Shown here piece after piece: positions 17,184-26,224 of a stretch of 64,000 nucleotides of DNA (positions are counted from its first letter, which is position 1; each line of letters starts with the position of its first letter). This DNA is from Candidatus Didemnitutus sp. (GTDB taxonomy: Bacteria; Verrucomicrobiota; Verrucomicrobiia; Opitutales; Opitutaceae). The notes beneath the pieces were generated by a model that had not been told where the DNA came from, made no database searches, and saw only the letters and a program-made list of their open reading frames with translations. The position numbers and the translations under genes are program-made. Where the stretch lies: NCBI GenBank assembly GCA_019634575.1, contig JAHCAY010000001.1:1736001-1800000 (forward strand). The letters run 5' to 3'.

Positions 17184-17987
17184 GTGTCCCAACCGCTGCC
17201 CATCTCCGTCTCCATCATCGCCCGCAACGAGGCGCACTCGCTGCCGCGCTGCTTCGAGAGCGTGCGCGGCTGGGTTGCGGAAATCGTCGTCGTGCTCAAC
17301 AACACCACCGACCCCAGTGCCGAAGTCGCGCTGCGACACGGCGCGCTGGTGTTCGAAACCGAGTGGCGCGGCTATCGCGACACGAAGAACTTCGCCCTCG
17401 ACCGCTGCGCGCAACCGTGGGCGCTGTGCCTCGACGCCGACGAGGAAGTTTCGCCCGCGCTGCGCGCGGAAATCGAGGCGTTCTTCGCCCGTGGCGACGA
17501 CCGGAAGTTCCACGCCGCACGGTTCCCGCGCAAAGTCTGGTTCATCGACCGCTGGATCACGCACGGCGACTGGTATCCCGACCACAACACCCGTCTCGTG
17601 AACCGCACGCACTGCCGGTGGGGCGGCGACCAATTCGTGCACGAGCACATGCAGGTCGACGGTCCGCTCGCCACGCTCCGCGGCGACTTGCACCATTACT
17701 CGTTCCCAACGCTCAGCCACCACGTGGCGAAGATCAACCCGTTCGCCGACCTGTTCCTCCAGCAACAGATGGCGAAGGGCGGGAGCTTCTCGCTCGGCGC
17801 GGCCGTGTTTCGGCCGGCGTGGCGTTTCTTCCGCGCGTATGTGCTGCGGCTGGGTTTTCTCGACGGTTTCCCCGGTTTCTACATCGCGTGGGCCACCGCC
17901 TTCGGCGCCTTCGTGCGCTACAGCCGGCTCTACGAGCACGAACACCGCGCCAGCCCAAACCTAGGAACCACGAATGAACACCAATAG
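17184..17987 (+). CDS. Family 2 glycosyltransferase, WaaE/KdtX-like
   Basis: Similar in layout to LPS core beta-glucosyltransferases: SVSIIARNEAHSLPRC at the N-terminus, VVVLNNTTD, then LCLDADEEVSPAL (acidic metal motif), PDHNTRLVNRT and HEHMQVDGP. The start is GTG 17184, with TTG 17145 as alternative; about 267 residues. The C-terminal tail GTTNEHQ and the stop codon are encoded by the left arm of an ATTCGTG-type palindrome (17965-18034), so the end of the protein looks repeat-derived. Probably part of the envelope polysaccharide set with the preceding glycosyltransferases. Confidence 0.88.
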   Translation: MSQPLPISVSIIARNEAHSLPRCFESVRGWVAEIVVVLNNTTDPSAEVALRHGALVFETEWRGYRDTKNFALDRCAQPWALCLDADEEVSPALRAEIEAFFARGDDRKFHAARFPRKVWFIDRWITHGDWYPDHNTRLVNRTHCRWGGDQFVHEHMQVDGPLATLRGDLHHYSFPTLSHHVAKINPFADLFLQQQMAKGGSFSLGAAVFRPAWRFFRAYVLRLGFLDGFPGFYIAWATAFGAFVRYSRLYEHEHRASPNLGTTNEHQ

Positions 17988-18034
17988 ACACGAATCACGG
18001 ACCATTCGTGTTCATTCGTGTCCATTCGTGGTCC
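17965..18034. repeat. ATTCGTG-core palindrome, copy 1
   Basis: Left arm contains ACCACGAATGAACACC, and the right arm repeats ATTCGTG with 10-base spacing (at 18004, 18014 and 18024). The arms are roughly reverse complements. The left arm supplies the stop of the upstream gene. Confidence 0.75.
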
Positions 18035-18044
18035 AACTTCGCTG

Positions 18045-18425
18045 ATGCCCGACGCGCCGAAAGAGTTCAGCCACGAGGTCGAGAACCTCATCGCGTCGTT
18101 CCGCGGCCTGCCGGAGGACGAAAGCCGGTCGCGCAACCGCAAGACCCAAGACGTCGGCAAGCTGATCGACGAGCTGCTGGTCAAATACCGCATCAGCCAC
18201 GACTCGCTCGAACACTCGATCCGCGAAAAGTGGCCGCAGCTCGTCGGCGTCGCGAACGCCACCTACTCACACCCGGTCGTCGTCGAACGTGCGCAGCTGC
18301 TCGTGCTCTGCTCACATGCCGTCGTCCGCAACGAACTCTTCCACCACCGCCTCCAAATCCTCGAAAAGCTCCGGAAGCTCCCCGGCTGCGAAGGGATCAA
18401 GGGGCTGACGCTGCGGGCGGGATGA
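18045..18425 (+). CDS. DUF721 protein, DciA-like helicase-loading factor
   Basis: Small cytoplasmic protein of 126 residues. The central LEHSIREKWPQLVGVANATYSHPV followed by LLVLCSHAVVRNEL matches the DUF721 pattern (W-x3-VG then a strand-turn ending in NEL). DciA is the ancestral loader of the replicative helicase DnaB in bacteria lacking DnaC. ATG 18045 lies just after the ATTCGTG palindrome. Its stop overlaps the next start (ATGA), implying translational coupling. Confidence 0.8.
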   Translation: MPDAPKEFSHEVENLIASFRGLPEDESRSRNRKTQDVGKLIDELLVKYRISHDSLEHSIREKWPQLVGVANATYSHPVVVERAQLLVLCSHAVVRNELFHHRLQILEKLRKLPGCEGIKGLTLRAG

Positions 18426-18742
18426 AAGAACTGCGCGAAAAGCTGACGGCCTTGGCCGAGCTTCTCGAAAAGGCCGAGAAAGACCGGTTTTCGCGCTACA
18501 TACGCACGCAACTTGAAGGATCGGACGAGACCGTCCGAGACTTCCTCCGATCAAACGAACTTTGGGGCGGAGCTGGCTCGATTGCAGACGAAGCCGGAGT
18601 CGAATGCGACGATGTCGCGCGTCGGAATTTCTGGGCCGCGATGTCCTCATTGGGTAAAGCACAGATCTCAGCTGGGGTTACGAATCCCCGCACTCCGTTT
18701 TGGACGGATGCATTCGCGCAGTGGCTCACCGCTGGGATTTGA
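18422..18742 (+). CDS. Hypothetical small protein, coupled to DciA-like gene
   Basis: A 106-residue, mostly helical, soluble protein not assigned to a named family. It begins with a charged helix (MKELREKLTALAELLEKAEK) and has FLRSNELWGGAGSIADEAG, a pattern that looks conserved-domain-like, and NPRTPFWTDAFAQW near the end. ATG 18422 overlaps the upstream stop in an ATGA junction, so it is probably translated with the DciA-like protein. The base composition is slightly lower in GC than neighbours. Function unknown. Confidence 0.7.
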   Translation: MKELREKLTALAELLEKAEKDRFSRYIRTQLEGSDETVRDFLRSNELWGGAGSIADEAGVECDDVARRNFWAAMSSLGKAQISAGVTNPRTPFWTDAFAQWLTAGI

Positions 18743-18767
18743 TGCATTGCGCTCGGAAAATTAGCGC

Positions 18768-18796
18768 TTGCACGCGCCCGGGGCGGTTTGGTTAAT
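18768..18796 (+). promoter_or_regulatory. Candidate sigma-70 promoter of rpsO
   Basis: TTGCAC (18768-18773), 17-base spacer, then GTTAAT (18791-18796). Transcription would begin near 18803 and give a leader of about 145 bases before rpsO. Confidence 0.45.
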
Positions 18797-18810
18797 GGCG
18801 GCTTGCGTTA

Positions 18811-18918
18811 GTGAGAGCCTGCTGGTCGCAGGCCCCCACCACGGTCAGTCCGGGCAACCGGACGGATAACGGTGCCGCCGGCCCTCCAAAAGCGGGCGGC
18901 ACGAGGCGAAAGCCTCCA
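18811..18918 (+). promoter_or_regulatory. Structured rpsO leader with four hairpins, candidate S15 autoregulatory site
   Basis: Four perfect stems follow one another. GCCTGC/GCAGGC occupies 18817-18833. GTCCGG with a GCAA tetraloop and CCGGAC occupies 18848-18863. GTGCCGCC pairs with GGCGGCAC (18872-18902). GAGGC with a GAAA tetraloop and GCCTC occupies 18903-18916. S15 often represses its own mRNA through a structured leader in other bacteria; that this is such a site is inferred from position. It could instead be a small RNA. Confidence 0.5.
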
Positions 18919-18947
18919 AAATGACCGCGCCATCAACAACATAAACC

Positions 18948-19211
18948 ATGTCACAACCCGTTAAGTCAGAAGTTATCGCCCAGTTCAAAACCCACGAGAA
19001 GGACACCGGCTCCTCCGACGTCCAGATCGCGCTGCTCACCGCTCGCATCAATCACTTGACCGAGCACCTCCGCACGCATCGCAAGGACTTCCACAGCCGC
19101 CGCGGCCTCCTCCAGATGGCCAGCCGTCGTCGCAAGCTGCTTGATTACCTCAAGCGCGAGGACCTCGCCAAATACAACGAGCTTCTCCAGAAGCTCAACC
19201 TGCGTAAGTAA
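18948..19211 (+). CDS. rpsO: 30S ribosomal protein S15
   Basis: Primary 16S rRNA-binding protein of the small-subunit platform. 87 residues, standard length. Diagnostic segments: [30 protein letters not shown] and [16 protein letters not shown]. The structured leader upstream and the terminator downstream (19224-19253) suggest a discrete transcript with partial read-through into pnp, the usual rpsO-pnp order in bacteria. No clear Shine-Dalgarno site precedes the ATG. Confidence 0.98.
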   Translation: MSQPVKSEVIAQFKTHEKDTGSSDVQIALLTARINHLTEHLRTHRKDFHSRRGLLQMASRRRKLLDYLKREDLAKYNELLQKLNLRK

Positions 19212-19223
19212 CCCGCTTTCACG

Positions 19224-19253
19224 AAAGGCGGCCCACCGTCGGGCCGCCTTTTG
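19224..19253 (+). terminator. Rho-independent terminator after rpsO
   Basis: AAAGGCGGCCC, short loop, GGGCCGCCTTTT: a perfect GC-rich stem followed by T residues, 12 bases after the stop. Confidence 0.9.
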
Positions 19254-19433
19254 TTCACCTCGCGACCAGTTTACCGGGACATTTCCGCTTGCCGCCCCAG
19301 CCGCTGCTGGGACCGCAATCCGAAATATCTCGGCGACTGATTCAGAGGGGAACGGAAACGGCAATCGTTCGAACCCCGCTCCGCCCGCCGCCCTTTGCGG
19401 CCGAGGCGGCGCACTCACATCCGAAGTTAGAAA

Positions 19434-21638
19434 ATGAATCAGAAACACGTAATCGAAGTGCCCGGCTTGGGCATCAAGTTCTCCACTGGCACCTACGGCA
19501 ATCTCGCCGGCGGCGCCGTCATCGTCACGGTCGGTGAGACCAACGTCATGGTCACCGCCTGCGCCGCGCAAACCATGCGCCCCGGCCAGGACTTCTTCCC
19601 GCTCACGGTCGACTACCGCGAAAAATACGCCGCAGCCGGCCGTTTCCCCGGCGGCTACTTCAAGCGCGAAGGCCGTCCGTCCGAAAAGGAAATCCTCACC
19701 TCGCGCCTCTGCGACCGTCCCTGCCGCCCGCTCTTCCCGGAAGGCTTCCTCAATGAAGTCCAGATCATCGGCCAGCTCCTCTCGGCCGACCAGGTCAACG
19801 ACTCCGACATCTCGATGGTCAACGGCGCCAGCGCCGCGCTCGCCATCTCCGACATTCCGTGGGCCGGCCCGATCGGCTGCGTCCGCGTCGCGTTGATCGA
19901 CGGCGCGTTCGTCGCCAACCCGACGATCGAGCAGATGTTCTCCTCCTCGCTCGACCTCATCTACGTCGGCACGAAGAAGGACATGCTGATGATCGAAGGC
20001 TCGGCCGACCAGTTGCCCGAGGAAGAGTTCATCAAGGCCCTCGAGTTCGGCCACCAGGCCATCCAGCCGATCATCGCGGCCATCGAGGAACTCGTCGCCA
20101 AGTGCGGCAAGCCGAAGGCGCAGTTCGCCCTCGTCGGCGCCACGCCCGAGGCCCGCGCGATCATCGAGCGCGTCGTCCCCGCCGAGCGCATCGCCACCGC
20201 GATCTTCGGCAAGGAAAAGGCCGCCCGCGGCGCCGCCGTGAAGCTCCTCAAGGAGGAAGCCAAGGCCGCCCTCACCACCGAGCTCGGTGCCGACAAGTTC
20301 ACCGACGTCGACCTGAACGTCGTGTTCGAAGACCTGCAATACAAGGCCTACCGCCAGACCGTCCTCACCAAGGGCGTCCGCGCCGACGGCCGCGGCCAGA
20401 AGGACATCCGTCCGCTCCACGCCGAAGTCGGCGTCCTCCCGCGCGTGCACGGCTCCGCGACCTTCCAGCGCGGCGACACCCAGAACATCGCCATCACCAC
20501 CCTTGGGCCCACCAAGGAAGCCCAGGAAATGGACGGCCTCACCGGCGGCGCGACCTCCAAGTCGTTCATCCTCCACTACAACTTCCCGCCGTTCTCCGTC
20601 GGCGAAACCGGCCGCTTCACCGGCCCGGGCCGCCGCGAAATCGGCCACGGCGCCCTCGCCGAGCGTTCGCTCGTCCCGGTGCTCCCGCCCGAGGACGTGT
20701 TCCCCTACTCCATCCGCGTCGTCTCCGAGATCATGGCCTCCAACGGCTCGACCTCGATGGCTTCGATCTGCGGCGGCTGCCTCTCCCTCATGGACGCGGG
20801 CGTGCCGATCATCGCTCCCGTCGCCGGCATCTCCTGCGGTCTCATGACCCAGAACAACGCCGAAGGCGGCATCGAGAAGTGGGTCACGATCACCGACATT
20901 CTCGGTGAGGAAGACCACTTCGGCGACATGGACTTCAAGCTCGCCGGCACCACCAAGGGCATCACGGGCTTCCAGCTCGACCTCAAGATCAACGGCCTGC
21001 CCTTCGAGATCGCCAAGACCGCGATCTTCCAGGCCCGCGACGCGCGCATCGAAATCCTGAAGACCATGCTCGCCGCGCTCCCCGCGCCGCGCAAGGACCT
21101 CAGCACCTACGCCCCGCGCATCCAGACGATCCAGATCGATCCGGAAAAGATCGGTCTGCTCATCGGACCCGGCGGCAAGACCATCCGCCGCATCACCGAG
21201 ACGACCGGCGCGCAGATCGACATCGCCGAGGACGACTCCGGCAAGGTGTTCATCTACTCGAACAATGCCGACGCGATGAACCGCGCCGTGCAGGAGATCG
21301 ACGCCCTCTGCGGCGGCGGTGCCCAGATCGAGATGAACAAGATCTACACCGGCCGCGTCACCGGCACGAAGGAGTTCGGCGCGTTCGTCGAGTGCCTCCC
21401 CGGCAAGGAAGGCCTCGTGCACATCTCCGAGCTCGCGGACTTCCGCGTCCGCCGCACCGAAGACGTCGTCAAGGTCGGCGACTCCATCACCGTGAAGTGC
21501 ATCGGTATCGACGAGCGTTCCGGCAAGGTCCGCCTCAGCCGCCGCGCCGCGATGAAGGACCTCGAGCAGCAGAAGCCTGCGGCCGACGCCGCCCAGGCTC
21601 CCGCCGCTCCGGCCGCCGACGCCCCCGCGCAATCCTGA
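19434..21638 (+). CDS. pnp: Polynucleotide phosphorylase
   Basis: Phosphorolytic 3'-5' exoribonuclease and degradosome component; 734 residues, normal. It has two RNase PH domains (about 1-230 and 310-545) joined by a helical linker, with family blocks [28 protein letters not shown] and [13 protein letters not shown] domain follows with [15 protein letters not shown], then an S1 domain ([16 protein letters not shown] to KVRLSRRA), ending in an Ala/Pro-rich tail. The 180-base gap after the rpsO terminator may hold its own leader; pnp is often autoregulated at its 5' end. Confidence 0.98.
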   Translation: MNQKHVIEVPGLGIKFSTGTYGNLAGGAVIVTVGETNVMVTACAAQTMRPGQDFFPLTVDYREKYAAAGRFPGGYFKREGRPSEKEILTSRLCDRPCRPLFPEGFLNEVQIIGQLLSADQVNDSDISMVNGASAALAISDIPWAGPIGCVRVALIDGAFVANPTIEQMFSSSLDLIYVGTKKDMLMIEGSADQLPEEEFIKALEFGHQAIQPIIAAIEELVAKCGKPKAQFALVGATPEARAIIERVVPAERIATAIFGKEKAARGAAVKLLKEEAKAALTTELGADKFTDVDLNVVFEDLQYKAYRQTVLTKGVRADGRGQKDIRPLHAEVGVLPRVHGSATFQRGDTQNIAITTLGPTKEAQEMDGLTGGATSKSFILHYNFPPFSVGETGRFTGPGRREIGHGALAERSLVPVLPPEDVFPYSIRVVSEIMASNGSTSMASICGGCLSLMDAGVPIIAPVAGISCGLMTQNNAEGGIEKWVTITDILGEEDHFGDMDFKLAGTTKGITGFQLDLKINGLPFEIAKTAIFQARDARIEILKTMLAALPAPRKDLSTYAPRIQTIQIDPEKIGLLIGPGGKTIRRITETTGAQIDIAEDDSGKVFIYSNNADAMNRAVQEIDALCGGGAQIEMNKIYTGRVTGTKEFGAFVECLPGKEGLVHISELADFRVRRTEDVVKVGDSITVKCIGIDERSGKVRLSRRAAMKDLEQQKPAADAAQAPAAPAADAPAQS

Positions 21639-21676
21639 TCGTAGGCAGCGTGCATGCACGCGCCCCTTTCACTCGA

Positions 21677-21707
21677 AGCCGCGACGCAAGTCGCGGCTTT
21701 TGTTTTT
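21677..21707 (+). terminator. Rho-independent terminator after pnp
   Basis: AGCCGCGAC, GCAA loop, GTCGCGGCT followed by TTTGTTTTT. Perfect stem, 38 bases after the pnp stop. Confidence 0.92.
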
Positions 21708-21769
21708 CTCGACGCATCCGCAAATCCACGCGTGCAACCCGTCGCCCCACTCCGCTAATAACCCCTGCG

Positions 21770-22879
21770 ATGACCCGCGTTTTCGTCTCCGGCTGCTACG
21801 ACATTCTGCACGCCGGTCACGTCCAATTCTTCCGCGAAGCCAAGGCGCTCGGCACGCACCTCACCGTGACGTTCGCCGGCGCGGACGTGCTCTGGCAACA
21901 CAAGCAGCGCCGCGGCTCGCTCCCCGACGACCACAAGCGCGCCCTTCTCGCCGCGCTCGACATGGTCGACGAAGTCATCGTCACCCACGGCACCGAGCAC
22001 GGCCTCGATTTCAAGGACGACTTTCTCCGTCTTCGCCCCGACATCCTCGCGGTCACCGAGGACGACAAATACCCCGACCTGAAACGCGCCCTCTGCGCCG
22101 AGGTCGGCGCGCGCTACGTCGTGCTCCCGAAAACGCCGCCGCAATTCACACCCGTCTCCACCTCCGAGATCGTGCGCTGGATCAAAGCCCCCACCGCGGC
22201 GCCCCTGCGCATCGACTTCGCCGGCGGCTGGCTCGATGTGCCGCGCCACGCCCGCGCCGGCGGCTACATCGTCAACTGCGCCATTTCACCGACCGTCTCG
22301 CTCCGCGACTGGCCCTACGAACACAAAGCCGGCCTCGGCGGCAGCGGTGCCTGGGCTCTGCTCAACGGCAAGGACGGCGTCTCCGCCGAACTCGATCTCG
22401 GTGTCGGCTGGCAGGATCCTGCCATCATTCGCGAAGGCGGCCTCTGCGCCTGGCGCAGCGGTTCCAAACCCATCCTCGAAATCAAAACCGACGGTTCGCT
22501 CCTCGCCGGCAAGCTCGCGCTCTACTGGACGGGCAAGGGCCATTGCACACCCGCGATCGCCGACAGTGCGCGCGACTACGACGCGATCCAGCGCGCCGGC
22601 CAGACTGCGCGCGACGCGGTCTGGAAAAACGATTTGGCGCTCCTCGCCGACGCTGTGCGTCAATCCTACGCCGCGCAACGCGCCGAAGGCATGGATGCCT
22701 TGCCCGCCGACAACGCCGCCCCCGCGCCAGAACTCGCCGCCTGCCGCCCGCTCGCGTGGAAATACTGCGGAGGGGGCTTCGGCGGCTACGCGGCCTATCT
22801 TTTCGCCTCGCCCACGGAGCGCGATGCGGCCTGCCGGTTGCCGGGATTCCGTCCCGTGGAGCCCTTCGTGCACGAGTAA
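21770..22879 (+). CDS. Nucleotidylyltransferase fused to GHMP-kinase-like domain
   Basis: Unusual two-domain sugar-activation enzyme of 369 residues. Residues 1-135 form a cytidylyltransferase-like domain: the FVSGCYDILHAGHVQFF stretch has the HxGH motif and VSTSEIVRW matches the C-terminal ISSTxI-type motif, as in the nucleotidylyltransferase half of HldE. Residues about 140-369 resemble GHMP kinases: APLRIDFAGGWLDVPRHA at the start, the ATP-loop-like GLGGSGAW and the C-terminal KYCGGGFGGYAAY. Known heptose kinases of this class (HddA) are separate from the transferase. A role in making a nucleotide sugar for the LPS genes nearby is inferred; the substrate is unknown. Confidence 0.8.
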   Translation: MTRVFVSGCYDILHAGHVQFFREAKALGTHLTVTFAGADVLWQHKQRRGSLPDDHKRALLAALDMVDEVIVTHGTEHGLDFKDDFLRLRPDILAVTEDDKYPDLKRALCAEVGARYVVLPKTPPQFTPVSTSEIVRWIKAPTAAPLRIDFAGGWLDVPRHARAGGYIVNCAISPTVSLRDWPYEHKAGLGGSGAWALLNGKDGVSAELDLGVGWQDPAIIREGGLCAWRSGSKPILEIKTDGSLLAGKLALYWTGKGHCTPAIADSARDYDAIQRAGQTARDAVWKNDLALLADAVRQSYAAQRAEGMDALPADNAAPAPELAACRPLAWKYCGGGFGGYAAYLFASPTERDAACRLPGFRPVEPFVHE

Positions 22880-22922
22880 GCCTTTGCGTCATGGCTCGGC
22901 CCAATTAACTTCCACGTTTCGC

Positions 22923-23426
22923 GTGTCCGCCCCTTCCCACAAAAAAGGTCTCCGCGTCGTCGCCTCCTTCGAGGCGTTCAAGGGCGTGATCGTGCTCGTC
23001 GTCGGCTTCGGGCTTCTCTCGCTCCTCGGCCGCGACCAAGCGGCGTTCGCCGAGCACCTCGTCGCGCGCCTGCACCTGAATCCCGCCCACCACTACCCGC
23101 ACATTTTCATCGAGGCGATGAGCAACGTGAACAACACGCACCTCGTGCTCCTCGCCGGTCTCGCCGCCGCCTACTCCGCCCTCCGTTTCGCCGAAGCCTA
23201 CGGTCTGTGGATGCAACGCCGCTGGGCCGAGTGGCTCGCCGCGCTCAGCGGCGCGATCTACGTGCCGGTGGAGGTCTACGAAATCCTCCACCGCGTTTCC
23301 TGGTTCAAGGTCACCGCGCTCGTCGTCAATCTCCTCATTGTCGGCTACATGGTCTGGCTCCTCACCGAGTCGCGCCGGTTGGCGCGCGCCGAGGCCAAGG
23401 CGTCCGGCACATCGCAACCGTCCTGA
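22923..23426 (+). CDS. DUF2127 family membrane protein
   Basis: Inner-membrane protein of 167 residues with about four hydrophobic segments and no known activity. The opening KKGLRVVASFEAFKGVIVL and later LRFAEAYGLWMQRRWAEWLA and YVPVEVYEI are typical of DUF2127. GTG 22923 is the start nearest the conserved block. It follows the fusion enzyme by 43 bases and may be in the same transcript. Confidence 0.75.
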   Translation: MSAPSHKKGLRVVASFEAFKGVIVLVVGFGLLSLLGRDQAAFAEHLVARLHLNPAHHYPHIFIEAMSNVNNTHLVLLAGLAAAYSALRFAEAYGLWMQRRWAEWLAALSGAIYVPVEVYEILHRVSWFKVTALVVNLLIVGYMVWLLTESRRLARAEAKASGTSQPS

Positions 23427-23438
23427 CCGCACGACCGT

Positions 23439-23723
23439 CTAGCGGCGGAAAATCGCAGCGACGATCACGACCGCGCCCGCGATCACGCAAACCGCGGCGT
23501 AGCGCCCCACGTTGCGCTCCAGATGCGTGGTGCGGATCGCCTTGTCCTGGGCCGCCGCTGGCGCCCCGATCTTTCGCACGTGCAACTCATGCTCCCGGCG
23601 CAACGCGAGCGAACGACGGGCCGAACGCGCAAACCCCCGCAGGAAAATACCTGCTACGAGCAGCGTGAAACCGGCGGCGAGCAATATCTCGCGCAGCGAC
23701 GGAGTTGTGCCGTCGGCACTCAT
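23439..23723 (-). CDS. Small two-TM hypothetical membrane protein
   Basis: A 94-residue protein with a hydrophobic segment near each end (LLAAGFTLLVAGIFL and YAAVCVIAGAVVIVAAIF) and a basic middle part. No family recognised. Its start (23723) overlaps the stop of the upstream MOSC gene by four bases, so it is the last gene of a tightly packed minus-strand run of four with rmuC. Confidence 0.65.
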   Translation of the reverse strand: MSADGTTPSLREILLAAGFTLLVAGIFLRGFARSARRSLALRREHELHVRKIGAPAAAQDKAIRTTHLERNVGRYAAVCVIAGAVVIVAAIFRR

Positions 23724-24556
23724 GCTCCGGCCTCGACCACCACGGCGTCGCCGACGCGCAACGTGCCCCGCTTGGACTCGTTGATGAAATTGGCGCCGAA
23801 GTAGACCGAGGTCGGTTCGATCGGATCGCGGCGAAACGTCGCCAGCGTGCGCAACGGCTCTTTGCCGCGCTGGCCGGTGTGCTGGTCGGTCGTGGTGACG
23901 ATGCAACGGTCGCTCTTTCCCGCCGCGCGCAGCACGACGTCGCCGCCGCGCACCCGCGGCCAGTCGTCCTCGGCGAACGGTGCCGCGCCGCTCACGACGA
24001 CGTTCGGCCGGAAGCGCTCCATCGGCACCGGCTCGCCGCCGCTCTCGACGATGCGATCGTTGAGATCAGCGAGCGAGGCCTCCCCGGTCACGAGCACGGG
24101 CGAGCCGTCCGCGAAACTGAACCGATCGCCGGGGCGGCCTGCCTTTTTGAGCACGTTGCGCTCGAAGGCGGGACCGATGCGCACGAGCGCGAGCCGCAAT
24201 CCAAGAAAATCGCTCAGCCACTGCGCCACTTCCGGCCCGCAGTCCTCCGCTTGCAGTCCGCTGTGCTTCCACACCGTCACGCGGCGCAAGGGCGCCTGCG
24301 TGTCCGGCGCGCGCGGCACGGCGACTGCACCGGCGCCCTCGGCCGAGAGCGTGAGGCGGTCCGCATCGAGTGCCGTCGCGATTTGCGCCATGCGCGGGTG
24401 CGTGCGCTGTGTCAGGAATTTTCCCGCCTCATCGACCACGAGGAACCGGCGATCGCCGGCGAGGCCGAGCTCGTCCACTTCCGCCGCAGCCAGCGCGAGT
24501 CCGCGGCAGGATTTGACCGGGTAGATGAACAGACCGGAAATGCGCGGAGTGCTCAC
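23720..24556 (-). CDS. MOSC domain protein (molybdenum cofactor sulfurase C-terminal type, YcbX-like)
   Basis: About 278 residues. The N-terminal beta-barrel block ISGLFIYPVKSCRG, then LAGDRRFLVVDEAGKFLTQR, is followed by the MOSC domain with FRPNVVVSG and DRCIVTTTDQHTGQR, where the Cys is the expected sulfur-carrying ligand. Members reduce N-hydroxylated bases or deliver sulfur to molybdenum cofactor. GTG 24556 is chosen because it begins just before the barrel and overlaps the upstream stop. Confidence 0.88.
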   Translation of the reverse strand: MSTPRISGLFIYPVKSCRGLALAAAEVDELGLAGDRRFLVVDEAGKFLTQRTHPRMAQIATALDADRLTLSAEGAGAVAVPRAPDTQAPLRRVTVWKHSGLQAEDCGPEVAQWLSDFLGLRLALVRIGPAFERNVLKKAGRPGDRFSFADGSPVLVTGEASLADLNDRIVESGGEPVPMERFRPNVVVSGAAPFAEDDWPRVRGGDVVLRAAGKSDRCIVTTTDQHTGQRGKEPLRTLATFRRDPIEPTSVYFGANFINESKRGTLRVGDAVVVEAGA

Positions 24557-24909
24557 GGGCGGCGATAGGTGACGAGGTAGAGCTGCGCGCCGGGCGCGGT
24601 GCGGAAATTTCTCGGGCGCGCGCCGCCGAGGCCGAAGCAGATCATCAGCGTGTCGTCGATGAACTTGAACAGGCACGGAATCGTGCGACCGGCGTTCGGG
24701 CCGATGGCGCCGTGCAGCGTGAGGTGATGCGCGGTCTCCGTCTCGACGGTGAACGAACCGGTATCGGACATGACTCCGCCGAAGCGCACGGTGTAGATGC
24801 CGGCGGCGAGCTCGAACTCGGTTTGCTGCAGCACCTCCTGCGGCGCCTGCTCGCCATCGAGTTCGGCGTAAAGCGGCTGCCAGCGACCTTCGAGGGACGG
24901 GGCGCTCAT
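24553..24909 (-). CDS. Small lipocalin-like domain protein (TIGR03067 type)
   Basis: A 118-residue predicted beta-barrel protein without signal peptide. LEGRWQPLYAELDGE at the start, GSFTVETE in the middle and PRNFRTAPGAQLYLVTYRR at the end fit the TIGR03067 pattern common in Planctomycetes and Verrucomicrobia. Function unknown. It overlaps both neighbours by four bases, indicating an operon with rmuC and the MOSC gene. Confidence 0.7.
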   Translation of the reverse strand: MSAPSLEGRWQPLYAELDGEQAPQEVLQQTEFELAAGIYTVRFGGVMSDTGSFTVETETAHHLTLHGAIGPNAGRTIPCLFKFIDDTLMICFGLGGARPRNFRTAPGAQLYLVTYRRP

Positions 24910-26147
24910 CGTTTCAGCTCCGGCGCGGTGAGGGCCTTCGGCGTCTCGTCGATCAAGCGCGGTTCGACGACCTTCTTCTCCGAGCCGGCGCCAAGTTTCT
25001 CGAGCTTGCGGCCGGTAACGAGCACGCGGCCTTCGACGGATGAGACGGCGCTGTTGTAACTCGTGACGGCCTGCGTGAGCCGCTGGCCGAGCGTGTCGAG
25101 ATTGTCGGCCACGGTCGCGACGCGTTCATGGAGTTCGACGCCAAGTTTTCGAATTTCGTCGGCGTTCTTGGAAATCGCCTCCTGCTTCCAGCCGTAGGCC
25201 GCGGCTTTGAGCAGCGCGATCAGCGTGGCCGGCGAGGCGAGAATGACGTTCTGGCTCGTGCCGCGCTCAAAGAGGTCCGGCTCGTAGCGCAGCGCGGCGC
25301 TGTAGAAGGCCTCGCCGGGAATGAAGAGCACGACGAACTCCGGCGCGGGCTGGATGTTTTTCCAGTAAGCTTTGTTGCCGAGCGCGTCGATGTGGCCGCG
25401 CACGGCGCGGGCGTGCTCGGTGAACTTCGCCTTGCGGACCGACTCGTCGGCGGCTTCGAGCGCTTCGAGGTAGGCCTGCATCGGCGCCTTGGCGTCGACG
25501 GCGATCGATTTGCCGCCGGGCAGGCGCACGACCATGTCGGGACGGAATTCGCCGGCGGCGGTCTGCTGGATGAAGTCGACGTTCTCCACCATGCCGGCGA
25601 GTTCGACGACGCGCTGGAGCTGCAACTCGCCCCAGCGGCCCGCGGTCGACGTCGAGCGGAGTGAGCGCGAGAGCTTGGTCGTCTCGGATTGCAGCGTGGC
25701 GCTGGTGTTGGCGAGGCCCTTGAGCTGCTCGGAAAGTGAGCCGTAGGCCTCGGTGCGCGCCTTCTCGAGGGCGACGATCTTCGTGTCGACCTTGTCGAGC
25801 GATTCGCGGATCGGCTTCACGAGCGTGTCGCCGGCGCGCTTGAGGAACTCGTCGTTGTTGCGGCTGAGCGCGTCGGCCGCGAGGGCCTTGAAGGTGTCGG
25901 TGAGCTGCGTCTGGGCGCGCGCGAGGGCGTCGCGTTCGGCGGTGAGCAGCGTGTCGAGGCGGGCGCGGTCGGCTTCGAGCGCGGAGAGCTGCTGGCGCAG
26001 CGCCGCGAGCTCGGCTTGGGCGGCGGAGAGCTGTTCACCGGCGAGGCGGGCGCGCTCGGCGACGGCGGCGGAGCGCGAGTGCGCGTAGAACCAACCGAGT
26101 CCGCCTGCCAGGGCGGCGGAGAGGAGCGCGATGACGATTTCGATCAC
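24906..26147 (-). CDS. rmuC: DNA recombination protein RmuC
   Basis: Membrane-anchored nuclease-fold protein of 413 residues that limits recombination at inverted repeats in E. coli. It has an N-terminal hydrophobic anchor (IVIALLSAALAGGLGWFY), a long coiled coil to about residue 150, then the RmuC domain with GRWGELQLQRVVE, PDMVVRLPGGKSIAVDAK and VVLFIPGEAFYSAAL. The start codon is GTG 26147. First gene of a compact four-gene run. In this repeat-rich genome its role at inverted repeats is worth noting. Confidence 0.95.
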   Translation of the reverse strand: MIEIVIALLSAALAGGLGWFYAHSRSAAVAERARLAGEQLSAAQAELAALRQQLSALEADRARLDTLLTAERDALARAQTQLTDTFKALAADALSRNNDEFLKRAGDTLVKPIRESLDKVDTKIVALEKARTEAYGSLSEQLKGLANTSATLQSETTKLSRSLRSTSTAGRWGELQLQRVVELAGMVENVDFIQQTAAGEFRPDMVVRLPGGKSIAVDAKAPMQAYLEALEAADESVRKAKFTEHARAVRGHIDALGNKAYWKNIQPAPEFVVLFIPGEAFYSAALRYEPDLFERGTSQNVILASPATLIALLKAAAYGWKQEAISKNADEIRKLGVELHERVATVADNLDTLGQRLTQAVTSYNSAVSSVEGRVLVTGRKLEKLGAGSEKKVVEPRLIDETPKALTAPELKR

Positions 26148-26224
26148 GCGCGGAGTGAAGCCATGACGGCGAGCGCCCGCAAGTGTTCAGCCGGGAGCCG
26201 GCTCGAAAAGCGATGCCGGGCAGA

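Noticed and set aside
19362..19380. tRNA-like TTCGAACC stretch before pnp
   Set aside because: No matching acceptor or anticodon stems could be drawn around it.
18966..21659. 897-codon open frame antisense to pnp
   Set aside because: A shadow of the GC-rich pnp codon pattern; its translation is low-complexity (Asp/Gly/Ala/Arg), while pnp is certain on the other strand.
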